Assembly (NCBI GenBank): GCA_037975125.1
Contig: CM075862.1
Location: 13,483,125 to 13,547,124, forward strand
Reading direction: 5' to 3'
Length of the DNA: 64,000 nt
Source of the DNA: Latrodectus hesperus
Taxonomy: Eukaryota > Arthropoda > Arachnida > Araneae > Theridiidae
Each line of letters begins with the position of its first letter. Within the stretch, counting starts at the first letter, position 1. Below are positions 1 through 12,240 of this stretch, piece after piece. Position numbers and translations under genes: made by a program. Under the pieces are notes generated by a model that saw only the letters and a program-made list of their open reading frames with translations, was not told the DNA's origin and ran no database searches.

Positions 1-1039
1 CCGTTTGTTTAAATGTAGAAGCACATAATATTAAGAGGGGATGTAACTCGTATTTTTTATCCGTTTTTACGATTTCGTGGAAATATCAAGGATGAATTCG
101 TGGAAATTTTCTCATCCTTTGCTATTTTTTTCTCGAGAAAATATATGAAAAAAAATTTTTGTTCTGAAATATGGAAGTACACTGTTTTGGAGCTTTGTTT
201 TTGGCGTGCAGAATTCAAGGATACAAGCAAATATGAAAATAAATTTTGTTTTTACTACTGAAACGTCAAGGAAATCAAATATTCAAAAATAGTTTTTATT
301 ATTCGTGATATAAATCAATAAAAATAAAATATGAATAGAATTATATATTTTGGAAAATATATCGCATGATGCGATACGATTTTTTATTATTTAAATGAAG
401 AAAAAATAGATTTCAGCAGAATATATTTAAAATTTATGTGAATTTGAAATATATGATTAACACATAAATGAGACATGCACATTCTTTCAAAGTTATTATT
501 TTTATATAAACAGTTGCTCATGAAAAATTTATAAAAATATTTTAAGTTTGTTTTCCATATAACAATCTAATGACATTTCTGTAACACAACAAATTATCGG
601 CAATTTTAACTCCGTCAGCGTATGCAGATAACGTCTTTTATTTTGATGATTTATTTACGTTCGTTTCAGGGTAATTGTGATTTAGATCTTGTTAGATCCG
701 TGGATCTTTATGGTCATATCAAGCATGACTTTCAAGGCTGATTCAGAAATGTTATTTATTTTTTGGTGCATGTGAAAACCTAAATGTTGAATGATTAGCA
801 TTTTAATACCAACTATTCAGTATTATTTATGTTATTAGATGCAGATTTTTTCCTTATTTACACTAATTTCATATAAACTTAATGTAGCTCTAATGTATAC
901 CAAACATTCATAGTGCTAATTACATTATGTCGATAACAGTAATGTAAACACTGATATATAATGTTATAGTAATATTATGCATGTATATTATATAACAACT
1001 TTAGCATACATACAAATATATTTTGACGCCAAGTACAAT
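1..1039. other. AT-rich spacer, no feature seen
   Basis: Very AT-rich sequence with only short chance open frames. I see no RNA gene, domain-bearing ORF or clear repeat here. Confidence 0.6.
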
Positions 1040-1049
1040 AATACTAATA
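1040..1049. repeat. Target-site duplication, left copy of SINE 1050-1361
   Basis: AATACTAATA, identical to 1362-1371. Confidence 0.8.
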
Positions 1050-1361
1050 GCCGCGAAACTTGTCTAGTGGTCAGCGTGACTGACTGCCGATAAGGAGGTC
1101 CTGGGTTCGAATCCCGGTTCGGGCATGGATGTACTTTCTCTCTCTATCTATCCTGTCTTTGTCCTTTCCTTGTATGAATGAGATATGAATGGTTGCCTAC
1201 CCTATAAACGGATACCTATGGCATGTGTGTAGAGCAAAGTCGTACTTTCACCTTCGTGGTGCTGTGATTAAAACGAAAGACGCTCCCAATTGACTTAAAT
1301 TCGCATAGCCAATGGCATAGCGAGCTTGGTTTGTCCAAGTGTCATTAGTAACAACAACAAC
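1050..1361 (+). mobile_element. tRNA-derived SINE with intact target-site duplications
   Basis: The head looks like a tRNA with an internal pol III promoter: an A-box-like stretch (TAGTGGTCAGC, about 1065-1075) and a perfect B box, GGTTCGAATCC, at 1104-1114. It is followed by a tRNA-unrelated body of about 240 bp and ends in an (ACA)n tail at about 1351-1361. A perfect 10-bp direct repeat AATACTAATA flanks it at 1040-1049 and 1362-1371, as expected from LINE-mediated retroposition. The body shares a TGTCTTTGTC stretch and layout with the SINE at 11047-11276, so both may belong to one family. It is non-coding and depends on a LINE for movement. It is not a functional tRNA, since no closed cloverleaf with acceptor stem could be built. 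Confidence 0.85.
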
Positions 1362-1371
1362 AATACTAATA
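1362..1371. repeat. Target-site duplication, right copy of SINE 1050-1361
   Basis: AATACTAATA, identical to 1040-1049. Confidence 0.8.
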
Positions 1372-1616
1372 ACCACTGAATTAAATAAATGTGAATGAAT
1401 TGAATAAAATGATAAGTGAGGTAGTATTGAATAAGATTTTTACAATTGGTCTAAAATTTAATGAAGAGTGAAGGAAACAAAAGCTTTTCTTTCACCGATT
1501 GTGGTAACTTTTAAGTATTCGGTTGACTGTTATTTCAAATCTTTTATTTTAAAATGTATATAACTATTAGATACATTTTGAAAATTTACAATTCAGATTA
1601 ATTAAGGTTGCATTTT

Positions 1617-1885
1617 AAAATCCATGAGGTTTGCAATTGCAAAGATATTTGGAATGTACTGATCACAGATTCTACTAAAAAGAAGGAATATACATGCATG
1701 AACAATTTATATCTGAAGTATCTTAAACTTAGCTTGCTTTTTATTTAAACTATTTTAACTTTTACTTTTTTTGTATGTTAAAATCCATAGGTGATATGAA
1801 ATTGCAAAGACATTTGGAATGTACTGATAACAGATTCTACTAAAAAGAAGGAATATACATGCATGAACAATTTATATCTGAAGTA
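1617..1885. repeat. Two-copy direct duplication, about 105 bp per copy
   Basis: Copy 1 (about 1617-1720) and copy 2 (about 1780-1885) share a long identical core that includes TCTACTAAAAAGAAGGAATA and ACATGCATGAACAATTTATA. They differ mainly at the left edge and are separated by about 60 bp of T-rich DNA, giving a period near 164 bp. No coding potential is seen. Confidence 0.8.
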
Positions 1886-3398
1886 ACATAACATGGTTCC
1901 TAAAGTATCATTGCTTGTATTAAACTATTTGAAATAAAGCTTCTTAAAAAGAACTCATTCATTGATGCTAATAATGTATATAAACGTTTTCTGTTAAAGT
2001 TATCTAATTTTTAAAAACCATGTTTCATGGACATTAGTATTATATATTTCAAGTATCGTCAATACTATTAAATCATAAATATTTGGTTGCAGATTCTAAA
2101 ATTGTTTGTTTTTAACTAACAATGATCCTTAATTTTTCCTTCTTGCAAAACTGTCATTAAGACATTAACGAATTCTGGAGCATAGGTGTAGAAAGAAAGT
2201 TTCTTTGAAAGATTTATGCTACAATTGCGTTATATCGGACTTTAATTCTAAACGTTATGATATATTCATAAAAATATTTCTAAATTTCTACCAAAAATTT
2301 TTGTAATTTTTTTAAGGAAATTTTAATAAAAAAATAACCTTTTTTTAACATTTTTTGTCTATTATCTGTAAAGTGTCCATGAAATCAATTGTAACATAAT
2401 TTGATTATATATACGCTTTTGGGCTTAGGTTAATTGTTTTCTAATAGAAAAAAATTTTTTTGAAGATTAAACCAAAAAGACTTTATAAAAATTCATAATG
2501 AATCAAATTTCAAAATTTGTTTAACATATTAATCCTTTTTCATTATTACCACTGCGAACCGACATTTTTTATATTTAGGATACACAATGTACTTTTTAAT
2601 TTCTAAGGAAATTTTCAAATTTGGTAAAAATTATTGAAACAATTTAACTTCAAAATTTTGGGAATTGTTATGAAAGGAATAAATGAAATTTTAGTATCAA
2701 ATTGTAATGTTTTTTATTATCTTAAAACCTAAAGCAAAATATGTATATAGGATTTTGATAAATTCTTAAAATTTTCTAATAACATCTCTAAATTAGGGAA
2801 TTCAATTTTGAGAAAAATAGACTTCAGACTTTCATGATAATCAAGAATTGGGATTAATATATCAATATTCAACTAAAAGTCATAATTATTTTATTAAAAC
2901 CTTGTAATTGGTTTGAAAATGAGCACAAAAACGCTTAAAGAGAGTATATCGGTACTATAAGGCAGTGCAATAGAGAAACCTAATTCCATGCATTGACATC
3001 TTAAAACATATAAAACAATAAAATAAACTTAAAATGATATAACATTGAATTCATAACTTTAACAACATAAACATAACTTTAAATTCAAGCAAAATTGTTC
3101 ATAAAAATGTGCATGCATCCATAATCAATGACAATCTTGAACGTGGATGAAAAACAATCTTCCATACATTTTACAACCTTCTGCGACGTCATTAGCTTTC
3201 CGACATACCTTACCGATTTATCAATAACATTTATTTACAAATTTTCTGCATACTTGTATGCGTTTATTATATAAATTTAATGTGTATTATAAGTGATTAA
3301 TAGGAAATTTAAATGCAATACTTTTTCAATATTTCTACTTTATCGTTCTTCATTTGACATTTGATAAATTTTATAAAAAAATCTACAACTTTTATTAT
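1886..3398. other. AT-rich spacer, no feature seen
   Basis: AT-rich DNA with short A and T runs. Nothing recognisable on either strand. Confidence 0.55.
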
Positions 3399-3512
<114 letters not shown>

Positions 3513-3589
3513 GGATATAAAAGTTGTATAAGCAGGAAAGATAATAAAAGATAATCTTTTTGTTTTTTTATAGAAAATAGAATGCCTTG

Positions 3590-4090
3590 GAATATGACTG
3601 CAAGGCAGGACGGGAGAAATGATTTTCGAATGCAACGAATTGTCTGTTGATGTTATGTATTGTTCTTCCCTGAAACAGTTCTTAAATTTGAGCACGAACT
3701 TTGAAAGGTGGAACGGAGCCAAGTCAAGCGTTTCGCCAAGCCTTGTGTCCCAGATACAGACTTGCCAACAACCTGCCCCTGTGATTGCCACCTGCTCCAA
3801 TGGAGTGCATGGGGGCTTCATTAGTAGAAGGAGGGGCCCTGACTTCTGGCCGGCGGGATGGCGTTGTCAGAGCACAATAACTGCGGTACACGTAGGAAAT
3901 TGGCCTGTCATTCAAGGCATCGAATATGACAGTTTTGTTCCTGCTGCTTACGTGCTGCGAGGCCCCCAGCAAACCAAATACTTTTAAAAGCATGTTTCTC
4001 TCTCTTTGACTCCCCCCTCTCTCTCATTTCCACGGGATATTTCTGTACGCACTCATCGGATATTCGAACCATTCACACATGTTTCTTTTT
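3590..4090. other. Less AT-rich island, possible conserved non-coding element
   Basis: Base composition is clearly more balanced than the surroundings. Mutually overlapping open frames of about 90-128 codons run on both strands (for example 3619-3987 plus and 3724-3993 minus), which is what a stop-poor GC-richer stretch gives by chance. No domain, splice-supported exon or family is recognised. A regulatory element, an untranslated exon or a remnant of an old gene remain possible. The call is by composition only. Confidence 0.4.
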
Positions 4091-6169
4091 ACCCTGAGGA
4101 AATTACCTTATCTCATTCAGCAGCAGCATGCGATGCCATCCGATCATTATTACCTAAAAAATGAAAAGCAAAATATATAACTAAATCGCAGAATTACATA
4201 TGATTCAAAGTTCAGAAGTCATATAATTTACAAATTGATGATGAATTAAAAAAAAAAGAGAAAAAACTTATTCTAGCGCAAACGAATTTGGTTTCAGTAT
4301 ATTTAGAATTCGTTTTGTTTTTCATTTCTAAATATTTATTTAGTAAATTATTTTATATTTATTAAAATTTATAATAAATTTAAAGTAAACTTCACTTAAA
4401 TTTATTATAATATAAAATGTTCTATTAAAAACATATTTTCAAATTAACACATATTGAGGGCTAGCTAAGCAGAATTCTATACATAGAGTATAAGAAATTT
4501 TCTATTCCATAACAATTTATTATTGCCCTTTTAGGAAACCTCATTGTTTGTATATGAATTTAAAATTGCTCTTTCCATTAACTAAGTTTCAAATTTCAAA
4601 TAAAGAAATCGTTTATAATAATCTAGTATTTTTAAAAATTCTTAGGCCCAAAGAAATAAAAGTTATAATAAATTTATTATAAAACTCTCTAATTATGTTA
4701 AGAATAACAAATAATTAATTATTATTTGAAATATATTTAGACATTTCACTTTCATGGCTTAGGATTTTTTTCCATGAAATTTCTTATAAGAAAAGAAATT
4801 AATTACATGAATGTTCTTGATATATATGACTATATTCTTTCTGTTTTATTGGATTAATTTCTGACACTTTTAAATATTTTTTTATTTACAATGGTATTTT
4901 TATTGCTACGAGTTTTTTTATACGATTGTATTATTTTAAATCAAGTATTAAATATTAAAATATAAAAATACTACACGAACCATTTTATTAATCTATTATA
5001 AATAAGCATTATTACACGCCTAAATTGCAAATCACAATTTCCTAAGTTGTTTATCTAGATTACATAATGATGTAATGAAAGAGTTTTTGAAAAACTCATT
5101 CAAAAAGGAAAAACAAATGTTATTCAAAATTTTAAGCAACTTTTTTTTATAAAAAACAAGGCTAATATGTGCCTAATAATATTCTTGTTCTGAATCAAAA
5201 TTGTAAGGATCTCTGTTTTAAGGATTTGAAAATTATTATGTTATGAATTACCCTCTTATTGACAGGCAAAATTAAAAATAACTCAAACAATTTTTTTTTT
5301 TAATTTTCGTTTAGTTTGAGATTGTTAATTTGTTTGACAAAAATGCTATTTTGACTCAACAAAACTAAATTCAGTCAAATTGATCGAAGACCATTGTATC
5401 GGTAATGCCTTTCCACGTTAAATAATTTTGTAGTATAAAAATGATATGAGAACATGGACAAATGGAATTAAGCAAAATATTAATTTGCAAGTACTGTGTT
5501 CCAAATGAGTGCGATTTTAATCAATTTATCAAAAATTATGAGCCCTTTGAACTTTAAAATTATGAAAAGTGTTTATTTACGCAAAAGAAAAATTTTGAAA
5601 AGGCAGATTTTGAAAATAAACAGGAATATATTTTGTGCACAGTTAAATAGTTTGTTAAAAGTTAATAATGTTAATTGATATGTTCGAAATATAGAAGGTA
5701 CAATCATTGCTATAAATAGAATACCCATAATTTTAAGACAAACTTTCAAGGTATATATAAAATGGCCAGTGTTCTGCATGGCTTATTACTTCCCTAAAGA
5801 AGGTGGCAACAGTTGACAAGCCATTTTGAGTATCTTTAAATTGTAATTTTGACTGTTTTTCAAACACCATGTAATCTAAATGTAGTGAAATGAAAATATA
5901 TTAATAGTATGTAAGTTTATGCATACATAATAAGATATTTAACATAGATTGATTCTTTATTTTATTCAGTTTATTACTGACAACAGTGCTAAAATATGCA
6001 ATGTAAGATAAAATGATTATCCAGTCCTAAAAATGCCCGCTTCCATTTATTGAAAAATGCAAACATTTAGTTCATAAAAGAAAGAGGGAGAAAGAAAATA
6101 TATATATATCGTGAAAGAAAAAGTCTTTCTTGCAGAAGTCGTTCATCTTCTTTCGAGCATTTAAATGTA
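4091..6169. other. AT-rich spacer, no feature seen
   Basis: AT-rich with homopolymer runs. The 60-68 codon frames at about 5496-5779 lie on opposite strands of the same DNA and show no domain. Confidence 0.5.
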
Positions 6170-6740
6170 AAACTGAACTTCAGAAATCCATAAAAGCATC
6201 CCTTTGCCCTGCCTTCACGGGGCCACCGAAGGCCCTGCTGTATCAGGGGTATCAAGAGCAAAAGGCGGCGATTTTCGGGTAGTAAAACATGAATTCCCTG
6301 ACAGGTTGGCCCCAGGAAATAAATTGTCGCTTTCGATCACAGTCGGGTTGAGGGGTGGTGTGGGGGGAAGGAAGAAGATCCTTATACTTCGTTCGAAGGT
6401 TGGTTGCGTTTCAGTATCAACTTGAAGTAATCTCCGTACCTTGGGAGGCGGCACAGCTGCGAAGAAGAGGAATGTTGGGAATGTGGTTAGGGTCTTCTTT
6501 TCTCTTGTTCGTCCTCAGCCTCGTCGATGGGGACATGCTACTTGGGTCCCACGAACACCCCCTACCTCCCCCAGGCATCCTAATTAGTTTTGATTGGCGA
6601 AAGTATTACCTCCACTCGTTTAATTACGAAGTGCCTGTCGGGTCGGCCAGCGGTTGGTGATTTCTGGCCACTTCCCCGGTTGCCAGCACTTCCTTTCGAA
6701 TTGATGGCACTGAAATTTTTCCGCCATTGATTGAGGTCTG
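6170..6740. other. Less AT-rich island, possible conserved non-coding element
   Basis: A GC-richer stretch with overlapping open frames on both strands (73-101 codons, for example 6355-6660 plus). The frames have low-complexity Gly/Arg or Ser/Pro content and no recognisable domain. It contains a TTTAATTACGAAG homeodomain-type core near 6619-6631. Interpreting it as cis-regulatory is inference from composition and isolation. Confidence 0.4.
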
Positions 6741-6857
6741 CTGATGCTTCTCCCTCTCATAGGAAATATGCTAAGTATCTGCACTGCATTTCATTGAGTG
6801 GGATACTGACACTGGATAAGTGCTGTCACCGTGTGACAGTACTTGTTCGCTGTTGCT

Positions 6858-6920
6858 ATGTCTTGACAAAATCGATGAAAAAGTCACCATGTGATATTTT
6901 CATCGATTTTTTCATGTTCT
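6858..6920. other. Long imperfect hairpin (possible structured RNA)
   Basis: Perfect 14-bp inverted arms AAAATCGATGAAAA (6868-6881) and TTTTCATCGATTTT (6897-6910) enclose an inner TCAC/GTGA stem (6884-6887 with 6891-6894) and a CAT loop. Pairing continues weakly outward, as A6866-T6912, G6865-C6913, T6864-A6914 and C6862-G6916. The whole can fold as one stem of roughly 60 nt with small mismatches. That size could suit a short pre-miRNA-like hairpin or a cruciform. The apical loop is tight and no known miRNA is recognised. Confidence 0.5.
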
Positions 6921-6959
6921 ATCTTATTGTTAAGCATGCATGTAAATAAGAAAACAGTT

Positions 6960-7457
6960 ACTTATATATCTCTCTACTAAAGTATAATACTCTGAAAATT
7001 AATTCATTTTTACAAAATTACTTACAAATGACTGCATTAAAAAATACCATTTTTTTTCATTCTGGAGATTCTTACTACTGCGAATTATTGTTCTGTTTGA
7101 TCTCATAACAAGGCATCTTTTCTCTCATAACGAAATTTTAATTATTTATTACACACAGAATTAAAGTGTCTCTGAATTTCTTATAAAAGTTGCACCTTAG
7201 AAGAGTATTGTGCGTATATAGGTCTACGCAGGTAAATTAAAATACGGGTTTATCAGTGCCTGCTCTTTGTTTGAAAGGTTTATTCAATTTATTGTATTTT
7301 TTATTTTAGAATTTAATGTTATGAATATTAATGTTCCGTAGCTCTATTTTGTGTATGGCTAGCACATATATATAAAATGTCATTAAATTTTATTTTCATT
7401 TCAAAAATTTTATAAAATACATTCTTATTTTACTACAAGGGACGTTTCATTAATAAA
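6960..7457. other. AT-rich spacer
   Basis: Nothing recognisable. Confidence 0.5.
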
Positions 7458-7678
<221 letters not shown>

Positions 7679-9180
7679 TTGCCACAAAAATTGCCAAGTA
7701 AAATTTAAATCTAAATTACGTTATTAATATTGACTTGATAATAACAGTTTATATTAAAAATAAAGAAAGATGATAATTGCAAAGTAGAATTAGTATAATA
7801 GCTAATCAAATTATACTTATTAGTTAGGTACATTACTCTGTGTCTATATATTGGTATTTTTGGTCTTTCATAATTAAAAAAAATCATGTTTATCAATTTA
7901 AAATACTCTTTTTGGTTGACGGTTTAAATAATTATTCAAAATAGCGAAAAAAAATATTTCGAAATTTTAAATGTATGAAATTTAGTTTGCATATTACTAT
8001 AAAAATTAAGAATATTTGAGTTTGGTAGCATTGATAAGATCACTTATTTCACAGGTTGTGGAATTTCAAAAATCCCATGTAACCTGGCGTATCACTCAAA
8101 ACAGTAAATAATAATAGCTTTTGTATACATAAATTCTTTAGGAAGACAAATAAAAATTTTGACAAATGTTTCATAAAAACTTCAGTTTATCCATTTTTAC
8201 CAGGAAGTCCGCATCCTAAATTCCGAAACTGTATGAATGAAGTGTGGCCTTTGGACAAGTTTTCTTGTACTTGCCTCTGCTTGTTTGCAGGCATTCGGTT
8301 GAACTGCGTTTACATTATTAAAATGTTATGAAATTTTATGTCTTTTGTTCACAATACTTTTCTTTTCTTGTTTTCAGAACAATTGTAAGAGTTTTTGTGT
8401 TCATTTCCTCATTTCTTGCGGAATCGTCGTAAATTATTAGGGTATTCTCTTTCCTTTAGAAAGACGATGTGCTTTAGCAATTTTTGTACATTTATTTCAC
8501 TTTTACTTTTGTGTGAATTTCAGAAACGCAATTCTATATTTAATAGGCTGATAAGGAAAAAACAATCCTTTGGCAGATTTTGAAAAAAAAAAATGAATGA
8601 TTTATGTTATAATTATTTTAAGATCTCTTCGTTTTTGAGGTACCAAAAACTAAAAAGAAAGATTTTCCATTGAAAACTTTGTAATTTCAAATCACATGAT
8701 TTTGTAAAGCTGTTTTACAGATGTATCTCAAAACTACCAGATTTTAATAATTCATTTTGATTTATTTTTCTTAAAAATAAAGTAAACATTATTTTATTTA
8801 TGCAAAAGCCTTGAAATTAGATTTGATGATGGAAAATGGTCATAATTTTCAAATAATATCACTATAGCAAAAAATATTTTACATGTAACATCTTCTAAAG
8901 AATGTGCTGAGTTATCCAACCCTTGATATCTTCTTCTATGGTGCGAAAATTATTCAGTGCATCTTAAATAACTTCAAATTTAAATATTATTCATAAAACA
9001 GCGCATAAAATACAAGATTTACTCAAAATAAGTTTAGTAATCAATTTTATTAACAAGATTTACACGATGTATCACAAATGAAGTTAATCGCTGATATCTG
9101 GAAAACAGTTATCTTTTTAATGTCAGATTTTTAATTAATTAAAAATGTTTAATGACAAACTTGTGATAGAAAAGAAAAAC
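7679..9180. other. AT-rich spacer, no feature seen
   Basis: AT-rich with scattered short open frames. The left terminal repeat expected for the Tc1 element that follows could not be found at about 9000-9190. Confidence 0.5.
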
Positions 9181-9195
9181 TAACTTTATTCAAAA

Positions 9196-9909
9196 TTAAT
9201 AGTTGGTATAGCCTCCACGCGAGACAATTACAGCCTCCGGGGCATACTTTCCACAAGTCTTTATATTACAGCTAGTGGTATTGTCTTTCACTCGGCTTGG
9301 AGTAGACACAAGTTCCTTCACCGATTTTGGATGGGGAGTGCACCCGTTAATTCGGCGATCCAACTCGTCCCAGGGGTTCTCGACAGGGTTCAGGTCTGGG
9401 CTCTGGGTAGGCCAGTCCATTCGATAAACTCCATTGGCACCATACCAAGCCTTGGTTAACCTCGAAACATAACAACTGGCATTGTCGTCCTGAAAGTAAC
9501 AGGGATCCAATCCGTAAAAATGCCACAACGTAGGAAGCATATTGTCTTCCAAAATGGTGCAATAGGCATCGGGGTTGACGTTGTTGAGCAAAATAGGCAT
9601 CGGCGTTGAGCTTACCATGAATGAGGACCAAGGGTCCCAGTCCATAACAGAGAAACACCCCCAGACCATAATTACCCCTCCACCGAATTTGACTGTTGGC
9701 ACAATGGATTCTGGCTGAAGACGTTCTCCAGGCAGACGCCAGACCCAGAGCTTGCCATCTGAAAGGTAAGAGGTGAACCTTGATTCGTCGCTCCAAAGAG
9801 CCCGCATCCACTGATCTACGGTCCAATTTCGATGCGCTTTGCACCACATTAACCGAGCAGCGCGTTTGGACTTTGTGATCAAAGGCTTATGGATGACCAT
9901 GAAAACCAA
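9196..9909 (-). pseudogene. Tc1-type transposase, catalytic part (DD34E)
   Basis: An open frame of 237 codons with no ATG at its beginning (it opens on TTG), so it is a continuation of the upstream fragment. Catalytic residues are D41 in WSDESRF, D142 in FQDDNASCY and E177 in SPDLNPVENPW. There are 34 residues between the last two, the Tc1 DD34E signature of a cut-and-paste transposase. Frame damage is also internal. At about 9645 the family-like reading moves to another frame (GPLVLIHGKLNADAY, inside an open frame at 9347-9847). A 31-bp direct duplication (9561-9578 versus 9592-9609, both AATAGGCATCGG) then brings it back. With the break near 9895 that makes at least three lesions, so the gene is dead. 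Confidence 0.88.
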
Positions 9910-10240
9910 GCAGATGTGCTACCTCACGGATGGTATTCGTTGAAACAATACTCCTGGATGCTTGTCGAAATTCCTCGCGGATGAAGGCTATCGGTTGGGT
10001 GCGGTTCTTCCGAATTTTTCTGGACAGCACTCGTCGGTCTCTATCTCCCAGTTTCGCTGGTCTGCCGACTCGGGGCACATTCTGACAATCACCGCTCAAC
10101 TTCCACTTCTTAATCACATAGGCCACTGTTGATTTTGGGTACTTCAGATCGCTAGATATGTCCCTTAAGGATTGGCCACATTTGTGATACCCGATAATTA
10201 TACCTTTCTCGAAATCAGAGAGCTCCGAACTGCGCGGCAT
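9887..10240 (-). pseudogene. Tc1-type transposase, N-terminal part (DNA-binding region)
   Basis: An open frame of 117 codons from ATG at 10240. It carries the paired-type helix-turn-helix DNA-binding region of Tc1 transposases. Residues about 21-48 (GQSLRDISSDLKYPKSTVAY) form the first HTH, followed by the GRP-type AT-hook-like linker GRPAKLG at about 60-66 and a second basic helical region. In the family this part binds the terminal inverted repeats. The frame ends at a stop just after LLGFHG, where family members run on into the catalytic domain. The continuation lies in another frame (9196-9909, overlapping by 23 bp), which indicates a one-base indel near 9890-9900. The start lies about 100 bp inside the terminal repeat, normal for a compact Tc1 element. 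Confidence 0.85.
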
Positions 10241-10335
10241 CTTGCATGCGACTAATGCCGATGCTGCTTCCTACACGTTATGTACAGACGGAGGCCGTGA
10301 CGTACCTCAGGACCGCTGATATAGTCATTTGCATA

Positions 10336-10364
10336 GGTGTCCAAATACTTATTGGTAGACAGTG
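10336..10364 (-). repeat. Tc1 terminal inverted repeat (5' end of element)
   Basis: Read on the minus strand, the end starts CACTGTCTACCAATAAGTAT and continues to GGACACC. It is adjacent to TA at 10365-10366. This is the typical Tc1-family end layout; the partner repeat is not found. Confidence 0.7.
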
Positions 10365-10379
10365 TATACTTCAAGTATT

Positions 10380-11037
10380 AAAAATGGTTTTTGGAGAACA
10401 ACCTTAAAATTGTTATTTGAATTCACATGTGGGGTGTCAATATTTAGGGTAATATTAACAATATTTAAAGTAATTATAATATAATAATATTAATATTATT
10501 TAAACATTTATTAATTCCTTTATTTATCACTTATATTACCTTTGAAAAAAATCAATGAGCTAATTTTTTCTAATTATGTAAATTAAAGTTCTAATTTGCT
10601 AATTTTTTCTATTTAAATAAATAAAAGCATAGATTAACTAGTCCTTTTTAATAACTTTTTAATAGTTTTAAAACCTTTTAAAAACACTTTCCAAAAATTC
10701 AGTAAAATAGCTTTTGGAAATATAAATTAAAACAGAATACTAATAGCTCCGAAAATAATTTTCAAACAAATTAATCCTTTCTAATGATATATTTAGTTAT
10801 TTTAGGTAAATTATTAGATTATATAATTTCAATTGAAGGTATCAGAATTAAGGAATTTTGTATGCGGAAATTCACATAGAATGTAAATATAGATTAGAAA
10901 GAAATTAATCTCTCTTTTCTATGGTATTTAGCTGAGTTTCTTTTAAAATTTTGAAAGTAGTTAATCTTTTCCAATCATATTATTTAGTTAATTCCCTTTA
11001 TAATAATATTGAATAATCTTATGCTCTCAAAAACTAT
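10380..11037. other. AT-rich spacer
   Basis: Nothing recognisable. Confidence 0.5.
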
Positions 11038-11046
11038 AATTTAGTT

Positions 11047-11276
11047 AATGATGTCCAATGGTTGAGTGGTTAGCTTTCCTGACTTCTAGGCTGTGAGTCC
11101 CGGGTTCGAATCCTGGTTTCGGAATAGTTGTTCCTTTATTTCTGTGTGTCTTTGTCTTTTCTTCTGAGATGATGAATAAATGTGGCCCACACCGTGAAGT
11201 GTTTTACAAGTGCCCACTGGGTAACGATAAAAAAGCCACCTTGTTATGGCGAAGTGGTAGTCACCGTAAGAGTAAA
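11047..11276 (+). mobile_element. tRNA-derived SINE with target-site duplications
   Basis: The tRNA-like head has an A-box-like stretch (GAGTGGTTAGC, about 11064-11074) and a perfect B box GGTTCGAATCC near 11103-11113. A unique body of about 160 bp ends in AGTAAAA. A perfect 9-bp duplication AATTTAGTT flanks it at 11038-11046 and 11277-11285. The body has TGTCTTTGTCTTTT near the same relative place as TGTCTTTGTCCTTT in the SINE at 1050-1361, suggesting one family. A minus-strand 68-codon frame across it is an artefact. Confidence 0.82.
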
Positions 11277-11289
11277 AATTTAGTTCTTT

Positions 11290-11739
11290 CAAATAATATA
11301 AATTAGAAAGAATAAAAAAGCTTTTATATGTATAAATTTATATAGATAATACAAACAAAATTTTGAGACAATTGCTTTATAAATCTGTGCCTACAAGGAA
11401 GTCCAGGTAAGAGATTTCAATAAAATGAAATAGGGAACCACACAGTAGTTTAAACCAAACACGTAGAACAAGACAAGAAGTCTGAAGGATACTATGGTCC
11501 TTATCAGGTTTAATAATTACTTCATGGTGTTTCCTTAAAACATAAATCATAAATACCAACCATTATATCCTAATACGTAAGCTTTAATATGACAATTTTT
11601 AATGGTTTTTAAATACAGACAATTCAATACAATGTTTTCGTCATTTACTTATTTATAAATAAAAAAATTATAAAAATACATAAAATAACTGCAATTATCT
11701 TATTTTTTACAGTGTACAAAACGCTTTGTCTAATTTCAT
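11290..11739. other. AT-rich spacer
   Basis: Nothing recognisable. Confidence 0.45.
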
Positions 11740-12240
11740 TTAAAAACTGGGCACACCCAGTGACTGGAAGGTGAATGGGACTTATTTATCAAAAGCTACA
11801 GGGCTCATCAGGCACTGTAATTGCACCTTTCTTTGGGGTCCAGGAGCATGTTGCCACAAGCGATGACTCGGGACACGCGCCAGGAACAAGATCTCCAGCA
11901 CTTCTCGCAACAAGAATCGGAAAGAAGAATTATTTATATTATAACGGCTAGGTGGAGAAAAGACTTCTCCAATGTGGTGATTACCTGCAGATAAAACAGG
12001 AGGTAATAACCAGTTGAGGATAATTTTATGACAGCCCCTCTCTCTCCCCCAGCAAATACTCGACCCCTCTTTTAAGACTCCTCGACAAGATTTATGACCC
12101 GTAAGAGACTGGAAGATAGGGGTGCTTCCTCCACCCCCTCTCTCTCCCTCTGTAGGGATGAATTTAATCCCTGTAGATGGTTAATATCCCCAGACTCGTC
12201 CAAGTTTGGGGCTGCTTCTCCCTTTCAATTCCCTTTATTA
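11740..12240. other. Less AT-rich island with CT-rich tracts, possible conserved non-coding element
   Basis: Balanced composition, with C-rich and CTCTCT tracts near 12035-12150 and two TTTATGAC/TTTTATGAC motifs (about 12026-12034 and 12089-12097) resembling posterior Hox/Caudal-type sites. There is no ORF of note. A regulatory role is inference. Confidence 0.4.

Larger units (their letters stand above)
9181..10366 (-). mobile_element. Defective Tc1-type DNA transposon
   Basis: A minus-strand copy of a Tc1/mariner-superfamily element. The transposase N-terminal helix-turn-helix region and the DD34E catalytic region are both recognisable, but in broken frames. At the 5' side of the gene, a terminal-repeat-like end occupies 10336-10364 and finishes with CAGTG immediately before a TA dinucleotide (10365-10366), the Tc1 target. 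No matching inverted end is visible left of the gene, so the 3' end is probably truncated or strongly diverged. The left limit is therefore approximate. The element cannot move on its own. Confidence 0.85.

Noticed and set aside
1060..1120. Functional tRNA gene
   Set aside because: A and B boxes are present but no closed cloverleaf or acceptor stem, and the sequence continues into a SINE body with target-site duplications. The same reasoning applies to the heads at 11050, 33470 and 38035.
9061..9095. Left terminal repeat of the Tc1 element (TACACGATGTATCAC)
   Set aside because: Only the first five bases agree with the right end and the rest does not align; similarity is at chance level.
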